A DNA stretch of 21,709 nucleotides from CAYQMF01 sp964418595 (GTDB lineage Bacteria > Planctomycetota > UBA1135 > UBA2386), in the NCBI GenBank assembly GCA_964418595.1, contig CAYQMF010000120.1, forward strand, positions 1-21,709, given 5' to 3'. Positions within the stretch are counted from its first letter, which is position 1. Each line of letters starts with the position of its first letter. The position numbers and the translations under genes were made by a program. The notes below the pieces were generated by a model. The model was not told the origin of the DNA. It ran no database searches and saw only the letters and a program-made list of their open reading frames with translations. Of this stretch, positions 6,732 to 15,274 are shown one piece after another.

Positions 6732-8711
6732 GTGTCCAACAACATGCGCGCGACCCTCGGGACGCTGTTCATCCTGGTCATCGCGTTCTGCGCGATCTTC
6801 ATCGTCGACAAGAAGACCCGCGGGCTCGGCTGGGCCGACGTGACGGAGAGCAACCTCTACTCGCTCACGTCCGGCACCAGGTCGATCCTCGCCCGGCTCG
6901 ACCAGCCGCTGACCGTCAAGCTGTTCTACGCCCACGAGGCGGCGACCCGCAGCGGTCACGACTTCCTGATCGAGTTCAACAACCACTACTACTACGTGCG
7001 CGACCTGCTGCGCGCGTACGAACGCCAGGCCGGCGGCAAGCTGAAGCTCGTCGAGCTGGATCCGCGCCCGTTCTCGGACGCGGAGGAGGAAGCCGACCGC
7101 CTGCAGATGCAGCGCTACGGCATCTCGGAGCGCGAGGGCTTCTACTTCGGGCTCGCCGTGCTGAGCGAGACCGGCGGCCGACAGACGGTGCCCTTCCTGC
7201 ATCCGCAGGAGCAGGAGCTGCTCGAATACAAGATCAGCGAGGCCATCGACCTCACCGGGCGCACCAAGAAGACCAAGCTCGGCGTGCTGTCGTCGCTGTC
7301 GATCACCGGCGGCGGGATGTCCGACTACATGCGCCAGATGATGGCGATGCAGGGCCGCCAGTCGGAGCAGCCTTGGGCGATCTGCGAGCAACTGCGCAAG
7401 CAGTACGACATCACCGATGTCGCCGCCGACGTCGATGCGATCCCCGCCGAGGTCGACTTCCTGCTCGTGGTCCATCCCAAGGACCTGCCGGAGAAGACCC
7501 TCTACGCCATCGACCAGTTCGTGGTGAAGGGCGGCAAGGCGATGTTCTGCGTCGACCCGCACTGCTTCCTCGGCGATCGCCCGCCGCCGCAGAACAACAT
7601 GTTCGGCGGCCAGCCGCCGCAGAAGCAGTCGAGCTCGCTGGAGAAGCTGCTCAACGCCTGGGGCGTGTCGGTGGCCGACGGCAAGTTCATCGGCGACCTC
7701 AGCTACGCCCCGCGCATGGCGATGGGTGGGCCCGACACCATCCGCGTCGTGCCGCTCACCGACTTCCAGAGCGCCGCGTTCAACCCCAACGAGGCGACGA
7801 CCAGCGGGCTGAAGACCGTGCGGACCATGTTCGCCGGCATCATCCGCAAGGTCGACGCCGCCGGCACCGACATGGTGCCGCTCATCCAGACCACCCAGGA
7901 AGGCAACGAGTGGGCGGCCCAGACCTGGGACCTCTCAGGTCCCATGGGCCCCAACTTCCAGGGGCTGTCCTCGAAGTTCGAGAAGGGCGTGCAGCGCCTC
8001 GCGGTGGCGGCGCGCGTCACCGGCAAGTTCAAGAGCGCGTTCGAGGCCAAGCCCAAGGCGGAGGGCGAGAACGGCGAGAAGAAGCCAGAGGACCCGCCCA
8101 AGGACGGCGAGAAGAAGGACGAACCCACCGACCACGTCAAGGAAGCGGCGCAACCCGGCACGCTCTTCGTCGTCGCCGACGTCGACTTCCTCACCGACCA
8201 GGGCGCCTACCAGCGCTCGTTCTTCGGGCTGTCGCCCGCCAACTCCAACTCGGACTTCGTCTTCAACTGCCTGGAGCAGCTCGCGGGCTCCACGGAGCTG
8301 ATGGACATCCGCTCGCGCGGCACGTTCCGTCGCCCGTTCACCGTGGTGACCGAGATCGAGGAGCAGGCCGACCTGCGCACCCGCGATCAGGTCGCGCGCA
8401 TCAACGCCGACATCCAGAAGTTCGAGACGGAGCTGCAGACGATGAACAGCCAGGCCACGGAGGCCAACGTCGGCCTGCTGCAGGCGGAGGCCATCGACAA
8501 GCAGCGCAAGCTCGAGGCCGAGATCCGCAGCAAACGGCGCGAGGTGCGCAACCTGCAGGAGGAAAAGCTCGAGGCCGTCAAGGCCACCGGGTCGTGGTGG
8601 AAGAACCTCACCCGCATCTACGTGCCGGGGCTCGTGCTGCTCGTGGGCATCGTGCTCGCCGTCCGCCGTCACAACATCCGCAAGGTCACCGTCCTGGGAG
8701 GTGCATCGTGA
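6732..8711 (+). CDS. GldG-like ABC auxiliary protein
   Basis: A 659-residue protein anchored by an N-terminal helix (about 8-25) and a C-terminal helix (about 629-645), with most of the chain presumably outside the cytoplasmic membrane. The N-terminal part, with FYAHEAATRSGHDFL and later LLVVHPKDLPEKTLYAIDQF, matches the GldG/ABC_transp_aux family: a Rossmann-like domain resembling an IFT52-type fold. A strongly charged Lys/Glu/Pro linker sits at about 437-470, and a coiled coil at about 557-621 precedes the last helix. The GTG start at 6732 follows GGAG by nine bases; the ATG four codons later is an alternative. It belongs to the ABC cluster: 14 bases from the permease and a GTGA overlap with the next gene. 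Confidence 0.9.
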   Translation: MSNNMRATLGTLFILVIAFCAIFIVDKKTRGLGWADVTESNLYSLTSGTRSILARLDQPLTVKLFYAHEAATRSGHDFLIEFNNHYYYVRDLLRAYERQAGGKLKLVELDPRPFSDAEEEADRLQMQRYGISEREGFYFGLAVLSETGGRQTVPFLHPQEQELLEYKISEAIDLTGRTKKTKLGVLSSLSITGGGMSDYMRQMMAMQGRQSEQPWAICEQLRKQYDITDVAADVDAIPAEVDFLLVVHPKDLPEKTLYAIDQFVVKGGKAMFCVDPHCFLGDRPPPQNNMFGGQPPQKQSSSLEKLLNAWGVSVADGKFIGDLSYAPRMAMGGPDTIRVVPLTDFQSAAFNPNEATTSGLKTVRTMFAGIIRKVDAAGTDMVPLIQTTQEGNEWAAQTWDLSGPMGPNFQGLSSKFEKGVQRLAVAARVTGKFKSAFEAKPKAEGENGEKKPEDPPKDGEKKDEPTDHVKEAAQPGTLFVVADVDFLTDQGAYQRSFFGLSPANSNSDFVFNCLEQLAGSTELMDIRSRGTFRRPFTVVTEIEEQADLRTRDQVARINADIQKFETELQTMNSQATEANVGLLQAEAIDKQRKLEAEIRSKRREVRNLQEEKLEAVKATGSWWKNLTRIYVPGLVLLVGIVLAVRRHNIRKVTVLGGAS

Positions 8712-10084
8712 ATCCGTCCACGTTCCACAAGCTGGGCATCACCGCCGGCGTGATGGTGGTGCTGTCCGTCTGGGTCGCGTTCGACAAGCCCACCGTGAAC
8801 TTCGAGTTCGCCAAGGGCCGTTACCTCGTGCGCAACCTCGACCCGGCGCAGGTGTCCGGGATCGTCATCAAGTCGAAGGCCGAGGAGGTCAAGCTCGACC
8901 GCGTCGGCAAGGACTTCGTGGTCAGCAGCAAGCTGAGCTACCCGGCGTCCACCAAGGAGGTGAACACGCTCCTGCGCGACATGGTGAAGATCCAGCTCGC
9001 CGCCGAGGTCACCGCCAGCAAGTCGGCGCACAAGGACCTCGGCGTCGCCGCCGACTCCGAGGACGCCAAGGTCGTCCGGTTCCTCGACCGCGAAGGCAAA
9101 GACCTCGTCGGCATCGTGGTCGGCAAGTCGGTCGAGGGCGGCGGTTTCTACGTGCGCCTCGCCAACGAGGACCAGGTGTACCGCGCCGACGGCTATGCGT
9201 CGGTGCGCGAGAAGTCCCTCGACTACGTGGAGAAGGAGATCGTCAACAACGACCGCGCCAACATCGCCAAGGTCGAGGTCAAGCCCGCCGACGGGACCGC
9301 CTACACGATCGACTTCCCCAAGGACGGCGAGATCAAGCTGCTCGGCGTACCGGAGGGCAAGCGCCCCAAGGCCAGCTCGCACGAGAGCGTGTTCACCGCG
9401 ACATCGTATTTCTCGCTCGAGGAGATGGCGTCGGCGTCGTCGATGCAGGACCTGGACTTCAAGAACACGCACATCGTCACCCGGCGCGACGGCGCGAAGT
9501 TCACCTTCGATGTCGCCAAGAAGGACGACAAGTACTGGGTGCGCGGCCGCGCCGACTACGTGGGCCCGGCCAAGATCACGGTCGGTCCCGACGACAAGGA
9601 CGAGGTGCTCAAGCAGAAGGAGGCCAACCTCAAGGCCCAGGACGCCGTCGAAGCGTTCAACAAGCGGCACCAGAGCTGGGTCTACCAGGTCGGGTCGTGG
9701 AAGGCCGAGAACCTCGCCAAGCCCTTCAACGACCTGATCGAGGACATCCCGTCCGGCCCCGAGGAGATCGGCGCGTCGCACATCCTCATCGGCTTCACCG
9801 GCTCGCAGGCGAGCGGTGCGCCGGCGCGGACCAAGGACGAGGCGCGCACCCTGGCGGAGCAGATCCTCGCCAAGGCCAACCTCAACCCGGATGGCTTCGC
9901 GGCGCTCGCCGACGAGAACACCGACGATCCGTCCGGCAAGGGCAAGGGCGGCGACCTCGGCACGTTCAAGCGCGAGACGATGACCAAGGCGTTCTCGGAC
10001 GCGGCGTGGAAGCTCGAGGTCGGCCAGATCTCCGGCGTCGTCGAGACCGAGTTCGGCTTCCACATCATCAAGCGCACGAAGTAG
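8708..10084 (+). CDS. DUF4340 protein fused to a parvulin-type prolyl isomerase domain
   Basis: A 458-residue protein. An N-terminal hydrophobic helix (about 9-25) serves as uncleaved anchor or signal. Residues about 33-345 resemble DUF4340, beta-rich repeats that normally follow GldG-like genes, with FYVRLANEDQVYRAD and similar strands. Residues about 353-457 form a parvulin/PpiC domain: ASHILIGF (356-363), a helix with EARTLAEQIL, DGFAALA, DPSGKGKGGDLGTF (407-420), then FSDAAWKL, GQISGVVETEFGFHIIK (439-455). Parvulins accelerate Xaa-Pro isomerisation and act as periplasmic folding helpers. The frame is continuous and both halves have normal high-GC codon use, so this is a fusion and not an assembly slip visible here. 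GGGAGGTG at 8696-8703 is a strong ribosome site and the GTG start overlaps the previous stop (GTGA). The role may be folding or remodelling substrates of the ABC complex. Confidence 0.86.
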   Translation: MNPSTFHKLGITAGVMVVLSVWVAFDKPTVNFEFAKGRYLVRNLDPAQVSGIVIKSKAEEVKLDRVGKDFVVSSKLSYPASTKEVNTLLRDMVKIQLAAEVTASKSAHKDLGVAADSEDAKVVRFLDREGKDLVGIVVGKSVEGGGFYVRLANEDQVYRADGYASVREKSLDYVEKEIVNNDRANIAKVEVKPADGTAYTIDFPKDGEIKLLGVPEGKRPKASSHESVFTATSYFSLEEMASASSMQDLDFKNTHIVTRRDGAKFTFDVAKKDDKYWVRGRADYVGPAKITVGPDDKDEVLKQKEANLKAQDAVEAFNKRHQSWVYQVGSWKAENLAKPFNDLIEDIPSGPEEIGASHILIGFTGSQASGAPARTKDEARTLAEQILAKANLNPDGFAALADENTDDPSGKGKGGDLGTFKRETMTKAFSDAAWKLEVGQISGVVETEFGFHIIKRTK

Positions 10085-10096
10085 CAGGCCTGCGCA

Positions 10097-10138
10097 CTGC
10101 CGGTGCCCGACTGCCGGTGCCCAACCGCCGGTGCCAGC
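10097..10138 (+). repeat. Three tandem copies of a 14-base unit
   Basis: CTGCCGGTGCCCGA at 10097-10110 is followed by CTGCCGGTGCCCAA and a more diverged CCGCCGGTGCCAGC, ending at 10138. The repeat lies in the 129-base gap after the DUF4340-parvulin gene. A 10-base palindrome, GCAGGCCTGC, precedes it at the stop codon. No function is evident. Confidence 0.7.
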
Positions 10139-10213
10139 GGGCCGCGCTCGATTCGGGATGCGGGGATCAAGCCGGGTCGCTTGCGGCGTCGAAGGGATGC
10201 GCACGGAGATCCC

Positions 10214-10426
10214 GTGCGCAAGCGACGACGACACCAGGCCCCCGCCGCCGACCAGGGCGACGCCTTCGACCCGCTGATCCCCGGCGACGACGTTGCCGGC
10301 GGCGATCCGGGTCTCGCGCAACGGCTCGAGGAGAGCCTGCTCTCGCTGCGGCCGGAGAACGGCGCATCGCGCGTGTCGCCACCGGCGCCGTACGACCTCG
10401 ACCTGCGCCCGTTCACCGATCGCTGA
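10214..10426 (+). CDS. Small acidic hypothetical protein
   Basis: A 70-residue protein not recognised. The GTG at 10214 has GGAG at 10205-10208, five bases upstream. After a basic N-terminus (RKRRRH) the chain is acidic and proline-rich, with DAFDPLIPGDD, a short amphipathic helix AQRLEESLLSLRPE and a C-terminus of YDLDLRPFTDR. Third codon positions are almost all G or C through the second half, as in its neighbours, which supports translation. It has no signal peptide or membrane segment. A longer frame upstream (from 10103) runs through the tandem repeat and is unlikely to be translated. Confidence 0.5.
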   Translation: MRKRRRHQAPAADQGDAFDPLIPGDDVAGGDPGLAQRLEESLLSLRPENGASRVSPPAPYDLDLRPFTDR

Positions 10427-10468
10427 GCGCAGGCTCGCGAGAAAGACGGAGCTTCTGGGACGCGCGCT

Positions 10469-10482
10469 GCGGCTCACGCCGC
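10469..10482 (+). promoter_or_regulatory. Hairpin abutting the peptidase start codon
   Basis: GCGGC and GCCGC flank a four-base loop and end one base before the ATG at 10484. No Shine-Dalgarno sequence lies within ten bases of this start. The hairpin could affect initiation, but such short GC stems arise often by chance here. Confidence 0.2.
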
Positions 10483-10483
10483 G

Positions 10484-13400
10484 ATGCAACCCCACGAACG
10501 CGTACCCCTCTCCGCCTCATCCACACGCGCGCGTCCTCGACGTCGTCGCCACGCCCTGGTCGCCGCGCTGCTCTGCCTGCACATCGCTCCCGTCGCGCAA
10601 GCGCCGTCGCCACCGATGGCGAGCGCCGAACCGGGTCGGTCGCTGCTCCTGCTCGTGGAAGACCGCGCCGATGGCGCACGCGTGCTGAGCGCGTCGGCGA
10701 AGGCCGAGGCGTTCTCACGCCGCAACGTCCACGGCGCATCCCGGCTCTCGATCACGCTGCGCGACGCCCAGGGGCGGGCGCTCGCGACCGTCGACGTCGC
10801 CGTGCCCACCAACCACGGCGTGTGCCGGCTCACGCCTGGCGTGGTCGACCCCAACGCCGACCGTTGGTTGGTCCCCGCCCGCGTGCCCGACTTCGGCGAC
10901 GCGGTCGCCCAGGTCGAGTTCGTGCGCACCGTCGACGGCGCGCGTCGCTACGCGGTGACCCTGCCCGGCCACGAGCTGCGCCCCGTCGCGCCCGCGGGCG
11001 GGGTCGTGGTGCAGACCATCCGCACCGGCGGCCCGACGGCCAACCGCTTCGACCTCGTCATCCTCGGCGATGGCTACCTCGCCAACCAGCAGTCGGTGTT
11101 CAACACCGACGCGGCGGACCTCACCAACCACCTGTTCGCCACCATCGAGCCGTACCGCACGTACCAGGGCTACTTCAACGTGCACACGGTCTTCCGCGCC
11201 TCGAACGCGCCGGTGACGCTGAACGCCGTCGGCGCGCCGCTGTCCGCGTACGGCGCCGTGCTCAGCAACCCCGTGGGGATGCTGCCGCTGGCGCCCGGCG
11301 GCCTGAACGCTGCGCTCGCCGACGCGATCCAGGCGCCCGACGTCGAGACCGGCGCGGTGCTGATCCTGGCCAACGCCCAGAACCGCTACGGCGGCATCGC
11401 CGGCTTCAACCAGTACGGGCTGGGCACCACCAACCGCGTGGCGCTCGTCGGGCAGGACGCGCGCTTCAAGTTCCCGCAGCTCATGGAGCACGAGCTTGGC
11501 CACGCCTACGCCAACCTGCACGACGAGTACCCGACCATCGGCGGTGGCTTCGACTCGCCGTCCAACCCGGAGCATCCGGAGGCCAACGTCACCAACCGCG
11601 GGCCGGTCGCCTTCGGCAACCCACCGCTCAAGTGGGGCTACTGGGCTGACCGCCTCACGCCCAACTTCTCGTTCCTCGGCGGCGCCGGCTTCCAGGGTGG
11701 CGTCTGGCACCCCAACCCGTCGTGCCTGATGAACTTCCTCGACAACTTCCTCTGCCCGGTGTGCGCGGAGGAAGTCGTGCGGCGGACCTACAGCGTCGGC
11801 GGCATCACCGCGATGACCAACATCGCGCCACCGGCGACGACCATCGACATCACCGACATCGACTTCGTCGACCTGTCGTACACCGACAGCACGCCGACCG
11901 GCGGCCGCTACGAGTGGTGGGTCGACGGCAGCCTCTACACGACCGGCACGCCGGCGACCACGTCGCTGCGCGTCTTCGGCCAGCTCCTCGGGCTCGGCGC
12001 GCACACCGTCGAGGCACGCCTGTTCGATCGCACGCTGCGGGTCGCCGGCAACCCGAACACCGAGTTCGTGCGCATGGACCCCGGCAACGCCGTGCGCGCG
12101 ACGCGCACGTGGAACGTCAACGTCCAACTGCCCCTCGAGAGCCGGCGCCTCGTCTACCACCGCGGTGACACCAACGGCCTCGCCCACGGCATCGGGCAGC
12201 GGATCGCGCCCGTGGGCGATCTCGACCTCGACGGCCGCAACGACGCCGCCTACGTGAGCGCGAGCACGGTGCAGATCGTGTCGGGCGCGACCGGCCTGCC
12301 GATCGCGGAGTTCGCCGCCGGCGGCACCGGCTGGAACACGACCCCGCACGTCGCGGTCATCGCCTCGATCAACGGCGACGCCTACCCCGACGTCCTCATC
12401 GGCCTGCCCGGCCTCGGCGGCACGGTCCAGAACACCGTGGGCGTCCACTCCGGGCGGGACCTCGGCCTGCTCTATCGCCTCGCACCCACCGCGGTGCCGG
12501 CCAACACGACCTTCGGCAGTGACCTCGCCAACCTCGGTCGTCTCGACGCAAACGCCTTCGACTACTTCGCCGTCGCGTTCGAGGGCAACGGGCCGTCGGT
12601 GCGCGTCTACGCCAGCAACAACGGCTCGCTGTATCGCAGCTACGCGGCCCCGGCCAACGCGTCGGGGGCGGTGACGGTCACCGCGATCCAAGACATCGAC
12701 GGCGACACCAAGCGCGACCTCGTGGTCTCCTTCGCCCGCGCCGGCGGCACCGACGTGTTCGTCTACTCCGTCGCCACCAACACGACGCTCGCCTCGTTCA
12801 CGCAGGCGGGCGAGGTGTTCGAGTCGGCGGCGGCGGTCGACATCGGCGGCGATGGCGTGGCGGAGCTGATCTTCGGCGCGCCGACCTTCCAGTCGAGCCG
12901 CGGCCGGGCGCACATCCTCGCGATCGACCGCACCGCGCAGACCCTCACTTCGCTGGCCGTGCTCGACGGCGTCGTGGGCGACACCTACTACGGGCGCTCC
13001 GTCGCCAACGCCGGCGACCACGACATGGACGCGGCGAACGACTTCGTCGTCGGCGCGCCGGGGCTCGCTCCCTTCGGGGCGTCGCCGGGCACGACCGGCC
13101 GCATCGAGATCATCTCCGGCCGCACCGGCGGCGTGCTCGAGGTGCGCACGGAGGTCGTCGGCCCTGGCACGGGCTTCGGTACGTCGGTCGCCAACTTCGG
13201 CGACATCGACGACGACGGGCTCGAGGACATCGCCGTGGGCGCGCCGACCTTCGGCCTCACAGCGTCGGGTGCGGTCCGCGTCTACTCGCCGGCGAACCGC
13301 ACGCTGACCGCGACGACAGCCACCCTGTCGGCGACCGCGGGCGGGCGGCACGACCTCACCATCGGCGTGGGCTCCGCGTTCGCAGGGCACTCGTACCTCC

Positions 13401-13690
13401 TGCTCGGCTCGCTCACTGGCACCATCCCCGGCCAGGTCGTGGGCGATCGTCGCCTGCCGCTCATCGTCGACTGGTACTTCGGCACGATGCTCGGCACCGC
13501 CAACACCGGCATCTTCGTCGCCACCGCCGGGACTCTCGATGCAAGCGGCACCGGCAGCCCGAGCCTCGTCGTGCCCTCCGGCCTGCTCGCGGGGCTGGCG
13601 GGGCTGAAGGCCTGGCACGCCGCGCTCGTGATGCTCCCCGGCATCGCCACCACGACGACCAACGCCGTCCCGCTCCGCATCGTGCCGTGA
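10484..13690 (+). CDS. Secreted M64-family metallopeptidase with FG-GAP repeats
   Basis: A 1068-residue exported protein. An arginine-rich n-region and hydrophobic stretch HALVAALLCLHIAPVAQA suggest a signal peptide cleaved near residue 40. A beta-rich N-terminal domain precedes the peptidase core: FDLVILGDGYLA, then HELGHAYANLHDEY at 336-349 with the zinc HEXXH, then SCLMNF and CPVC, all as in M64 (IgA-peptidase-like) enzymes. An Ig-like domain follows, then six FG-GAP/integrin-type repeats (about 570-925) with calcium loops such as GDLDLDGRND and GDIDDDGLED. The C-terminus (about 941-1068) is a module with LLLGSLTGT and a closing NAVPLRIVP that I associate with planctomycete secreted proteins. 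It probably degrades extracellular protein or glycoprotein, with the propeller used for binding. The start lacks a clear ribosome site; the signal peptide supports it. Confidence 0.88.
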   Translation: MQPHERVPLSASSTRARPRRRRHALVAALLCLHIAPVAQAPSPPMASAEPGRSLLLLVEDRADGARVLSASAKAEAFSRRNVHGASRLSITLRDAQGRALATVDVAVPTNHGVCRLTPGVVDPNADRWLVPARVPDFGDAVAQVEFVRTVDGARRYAVTLPGHELRPVAPAGGVVVQTIRTGGPTANRFDLVILGDGYLANQQSVFNTDAADLTNHLFATIEPYRTYQGYFNVHTVFRASNAPVTLNAVGAPLSAYGAVLSNPVGMLPLAPGGLNAALADAIQAPDVETGAVLILANAQNRYGGIAGFNQYGLGTTNRVALVGQDARFKFPQLMEHELGHAYANLHDEYPTIGGGFDSPSNPEHPEANVTNRGPVAFGNPPLKWGYWADRLTPNFSFLGGAGFQGGVWHPNPSCLMNFLDNFLCPVCAEEVVRRTYSVGGITAMTNIAPPATTIDITDIDFVDLSYTDSTPTGGRYEWWVDGSLYTTGTPATTSLRVFGQLLGLGAHTVEARLFDRTLRVAGNPNTEFVRMDPGNAVRATRTWNVNVQLPLESRRLVYHRGDTNGLAHGIGQRIAPVGDLDLDGRNDAAYVSASTVQIVSGATGLPIAEFAAGGTGWNTTPHVAVIASINGDAYPDVLIGLPGLGGTVQNTVGVHSGRDLGLLYRLAPTAVPANTTFGSDLANLGRLDANAFDYFAVAFEGNGPSVRVYASNNGSLYRSYAAPANASGAVTVTAIQDIDGDTKRDLVVSFARAGGTDVFVYSVATNTTLASFTQAGEVFESAAAVDIGGDGVAELIFGAPTFQSSRGRAHILAIDRTAQTLTSLAVLDGVVGDTYYGRSVANAGDHDMDAANDFVVGAPGLAPFGASPGTTGRIEIISGRTGGVLEVRTEVVGPGTGFGTSVANFGDIDDDGLEDIAVGAPTFGLTASGAVRVYSPANRTLTATTATLSATAGGRHDLTIGVGSAFAGHSYLLLGSLTGTIPGQVVGDRRLPLIVDWYFGTMLGTANTGIFVATAGTLDASGTGSPSLVVPSGLLAGLAGLKAWHAALVMLPGIATTTTNAVPLRIVP

Positions 13691-13692
13691 GC

Positions 13693-13710
13693 ACCGGCGG
13701 GCACGCCGGT
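13693..13710 (+). terminator. Hairpin just after the M64 peptidase stop
   Basis: A perfect seven-base stem, ACCGGCG/CGCCGGT, with a four-base loop begins two bases after the stop codon at 13690. There is no T run, so it is at best a weak intrinsic terminator or an mRNA 3'-end stabiliser between two secreted-protein genes. Confidence 0.35.
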
Positions 13711-13788
13711 CGCGCCCGCGGCCGCGCCCGGCGTGGCTTCCTTCATCGCACCGTGGCCGCATCACCTTCCCCTGAACAGACCCCGACC

Positions 13789-15249
13789 ATGAGTACCCCA
13801 CGCTTCCTTCTCTGCGCCTTCCTCACCCTCGCCTGCGCGCCCGACCGGGCCGCCGGCCAGACCAGCCGCACCCCGTTCCGGCTCACCCCCACCACCGAGA
13901 CGGAGGTCTCGAAGCCCAAGCTCAGCCCCGACGGGCAATGGGTCGCCTACGTGTCGTCGCTGACCTACGGCACGTCCACGCTGCGCGTGCGACGCGTCGA
14001 CGGGACCGGCCTGCGCGACATCGCGACGCTAAGCACGACGAGCGCGCCCTACTTCCAGCACCAGTTCACCTGGCAGCAGCGCAGCAACACGACGACCAGC
14101 GAACTGCTGTACGTGACCCGCTCCTTCGGCTCGTGCTCCGTGGTGCGCACCGACCCCGGCTACGCAGGGGGCATCGGCATCGTGAGCGTGCTCTACGCGT
14201 CTGACATCTATCTCCCGGAGCAAGCGCTCGGCAACAAGCTGCTCGGCGTGTGGCTGAACACCGGTGTGGTGCCGTGGCAGTACAGCGTGTTCTACGCCGA
14301 CATCCTCACGACATCGGGGCCCGCGGTCACCATGCTCACGCGCACGGAGCAGCTCTGGCCAGTGGACGTGAGCCCGGCGGGCAACATGGCGCTCTACGCG
14401 TCGACGACGAGCACGGGCGCGCAGTCGCTCTGGCAGGCACCGCTCACCGCGTCGGCGTGGGCCGCGTCGGTCGCGGGCACGGCGCCGGAGCGCCGGGGCA
14501 TCCACGGCGGCTTCCTCGACGACAACGACACGATCTACGAGTCCTCGACGCAGACCAACTTCCTGGTGCAGAGCTACGCGCTGGCGCGGTGGCGGTTCGG
14601 CAACGGCACGCTGATCTCGAACAACGCCTTCATCAGCGCGGCGGGCGCGGTTGCCCATCCCGGCCACCTCGCCGTGCCGCCCGTGAGCAAGCGGTGGCTC
14701 CTCGTCTCCGCGGCGGAGGTCTCGCCGCCGCCGTACGGGTTCGGCCCGAGCATCGTCGCCCTCACCACGCCCACGCAGGGCGGGTTCGTGTGGCTCAACC
14801 GCGCGCCGGCCGGGACCGGCGTGTACTGGGTCTCGATCGACCGCGCCGCGACCCGCGTCGCGTGGCAGGAGATCACCGGCACGTCACGCGCGATCTACGT
14901 CGCCGAACTCGACCGCGAGCTGAGTGCAAGCTGCACGCGCGCCGCAGGGCAGGGCACCATCAGCATCAGCATCCCGTGCGCGGTGAACGAGCTGTGCATC
15001 CTGGGCGGAGCGTACGGGCTGGCCGCGTTCCCGGTCACGCTGCCGGGGTTCGTGGGCGGCATCGAACTCGACAACAGCCAGACGATCCTGCACGTCGCGA
15101 TCGGCACGGGCGCGCCGGTGGTCTTCTCCGGCAGCTTCGTCGATGACCCGGCGCTGGTCGGCGCGACGCTCTACTACCAGGCCGTGCGCACCACGAATGG
15201 TCTCGTGTCCGGCGACATCTCGCGCGTGCTGCAGGTGCGTTGGTTTTGA
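13789..15249 (+). CDS. Secreted TolB/PD40-like beta-propeller protein
   Basis: A 486-residue exported protein. The N-terminus PRFLLCAFLTLACAP is a signal peptide; a cysteine at 16 gives only a poor lipobox, so cleavage near AAGQ (about 24) is as likely. SKPKLSPDGQWVAYVSSL (41-58) is a PD40/WD40-like strand as in TolB, and more blades follow with YADILTTSG, VDVSPAGNMALYAS and TRVAWQEITGTSRAIYV. The C-terminal 110 residues resemble the terminal module of the M64 protein just upstream (a GG or GS turn after hydrophobics, LPGF, GTGAP, DPALVGATLYYQAV). Function is unknown; a scaffold or binding protein is likely. The ATG at 13789 is chosen because it places the signal peptide at the N-terminus; the longer frame from a GTG at 13687 adds a basic, non-signal extension. 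Confidence 0.72.
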   Translation: MSTPRFLLCAFLTLACAPDRAAGQTSRTPFRLTPTTETEVSKPKLSPDGQWVAYVSSLTYGTSTLRVRRVDGTGLRDIATLSTTSAPYFQHQFTWQQRSNTTTSELLYVTRSFGSCSVVRTDPGYAGGIGIVSVLYASDIYLPEQALGNKLLGVWLNTGVVPWQYSVFYADILTTSGPAVTMLTRTEQLWPVDVSPAGNMALYASTTSTGAQSLWQAPLTASAWAASVAGTAPERRGIHGGFLDDNDTIYESSTQTNFLVQSYALARWRFGNGTLISNNAFISAAGAVAHPGHLAVPPVSKRWLLVSAAEVSPPPYGFGPSIVALTTPTQGGFVWLNRAPAGTGVYWVSIDRAATRVAWQEITGTSRAIYVAELDRELSASCTRAAGQGTISISIPCAVNELCILGGAYGLAAFPVTLPGFVGGIELDNSQTILHVAIGTGAPVVFSGSFVDDPALVGATLYYQAVRTTNGLVSGDISRVLQVRWF

Positions 15250-15274
15250 CCAACGCGACCTCTACGCTCGCGCC

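Noticed and set aside
5986..8711. Gliding motility as the function of the Gld-like cluster
   Set aside because: Only the ABC part is present here; no other Gld, Spr or Por genes are seen, so the name does not carry the function.
8669..10495. 608-codon minus-strand frame opposite the DUF4340-parvulin gene
   Set aside because: Same antisense artefact; the plus strand has strong ribosome sites, start-stop coupling and two domain matches.
10484..10603. Twin-arginine signal on the M64 peptidase
   Set aside because: Several arginines precede the hydrophobic stretch, but the twin-arginine consensus with a following hydrophobic pair and Lys is not met; an ordinary Sec signal is simpler.
13687..13788. 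In-frame N-terminal extension of the PD40-like protein from a GTG overlapping the peptidase stop
   Set aside because: The extension is basic and would bury the signal peptide; it also covers the hairpin at 13693-13710. The ATG at 13789 fits an exported protein.
10715..13801. 1028-codon open frame on the minus strand
   Set aside because: Antisense to the M64 peptidase, low-complexity Arg/Val/Glu/Gly composition and no recognisable motifs; typical of the complementary frame of high-GC genes.
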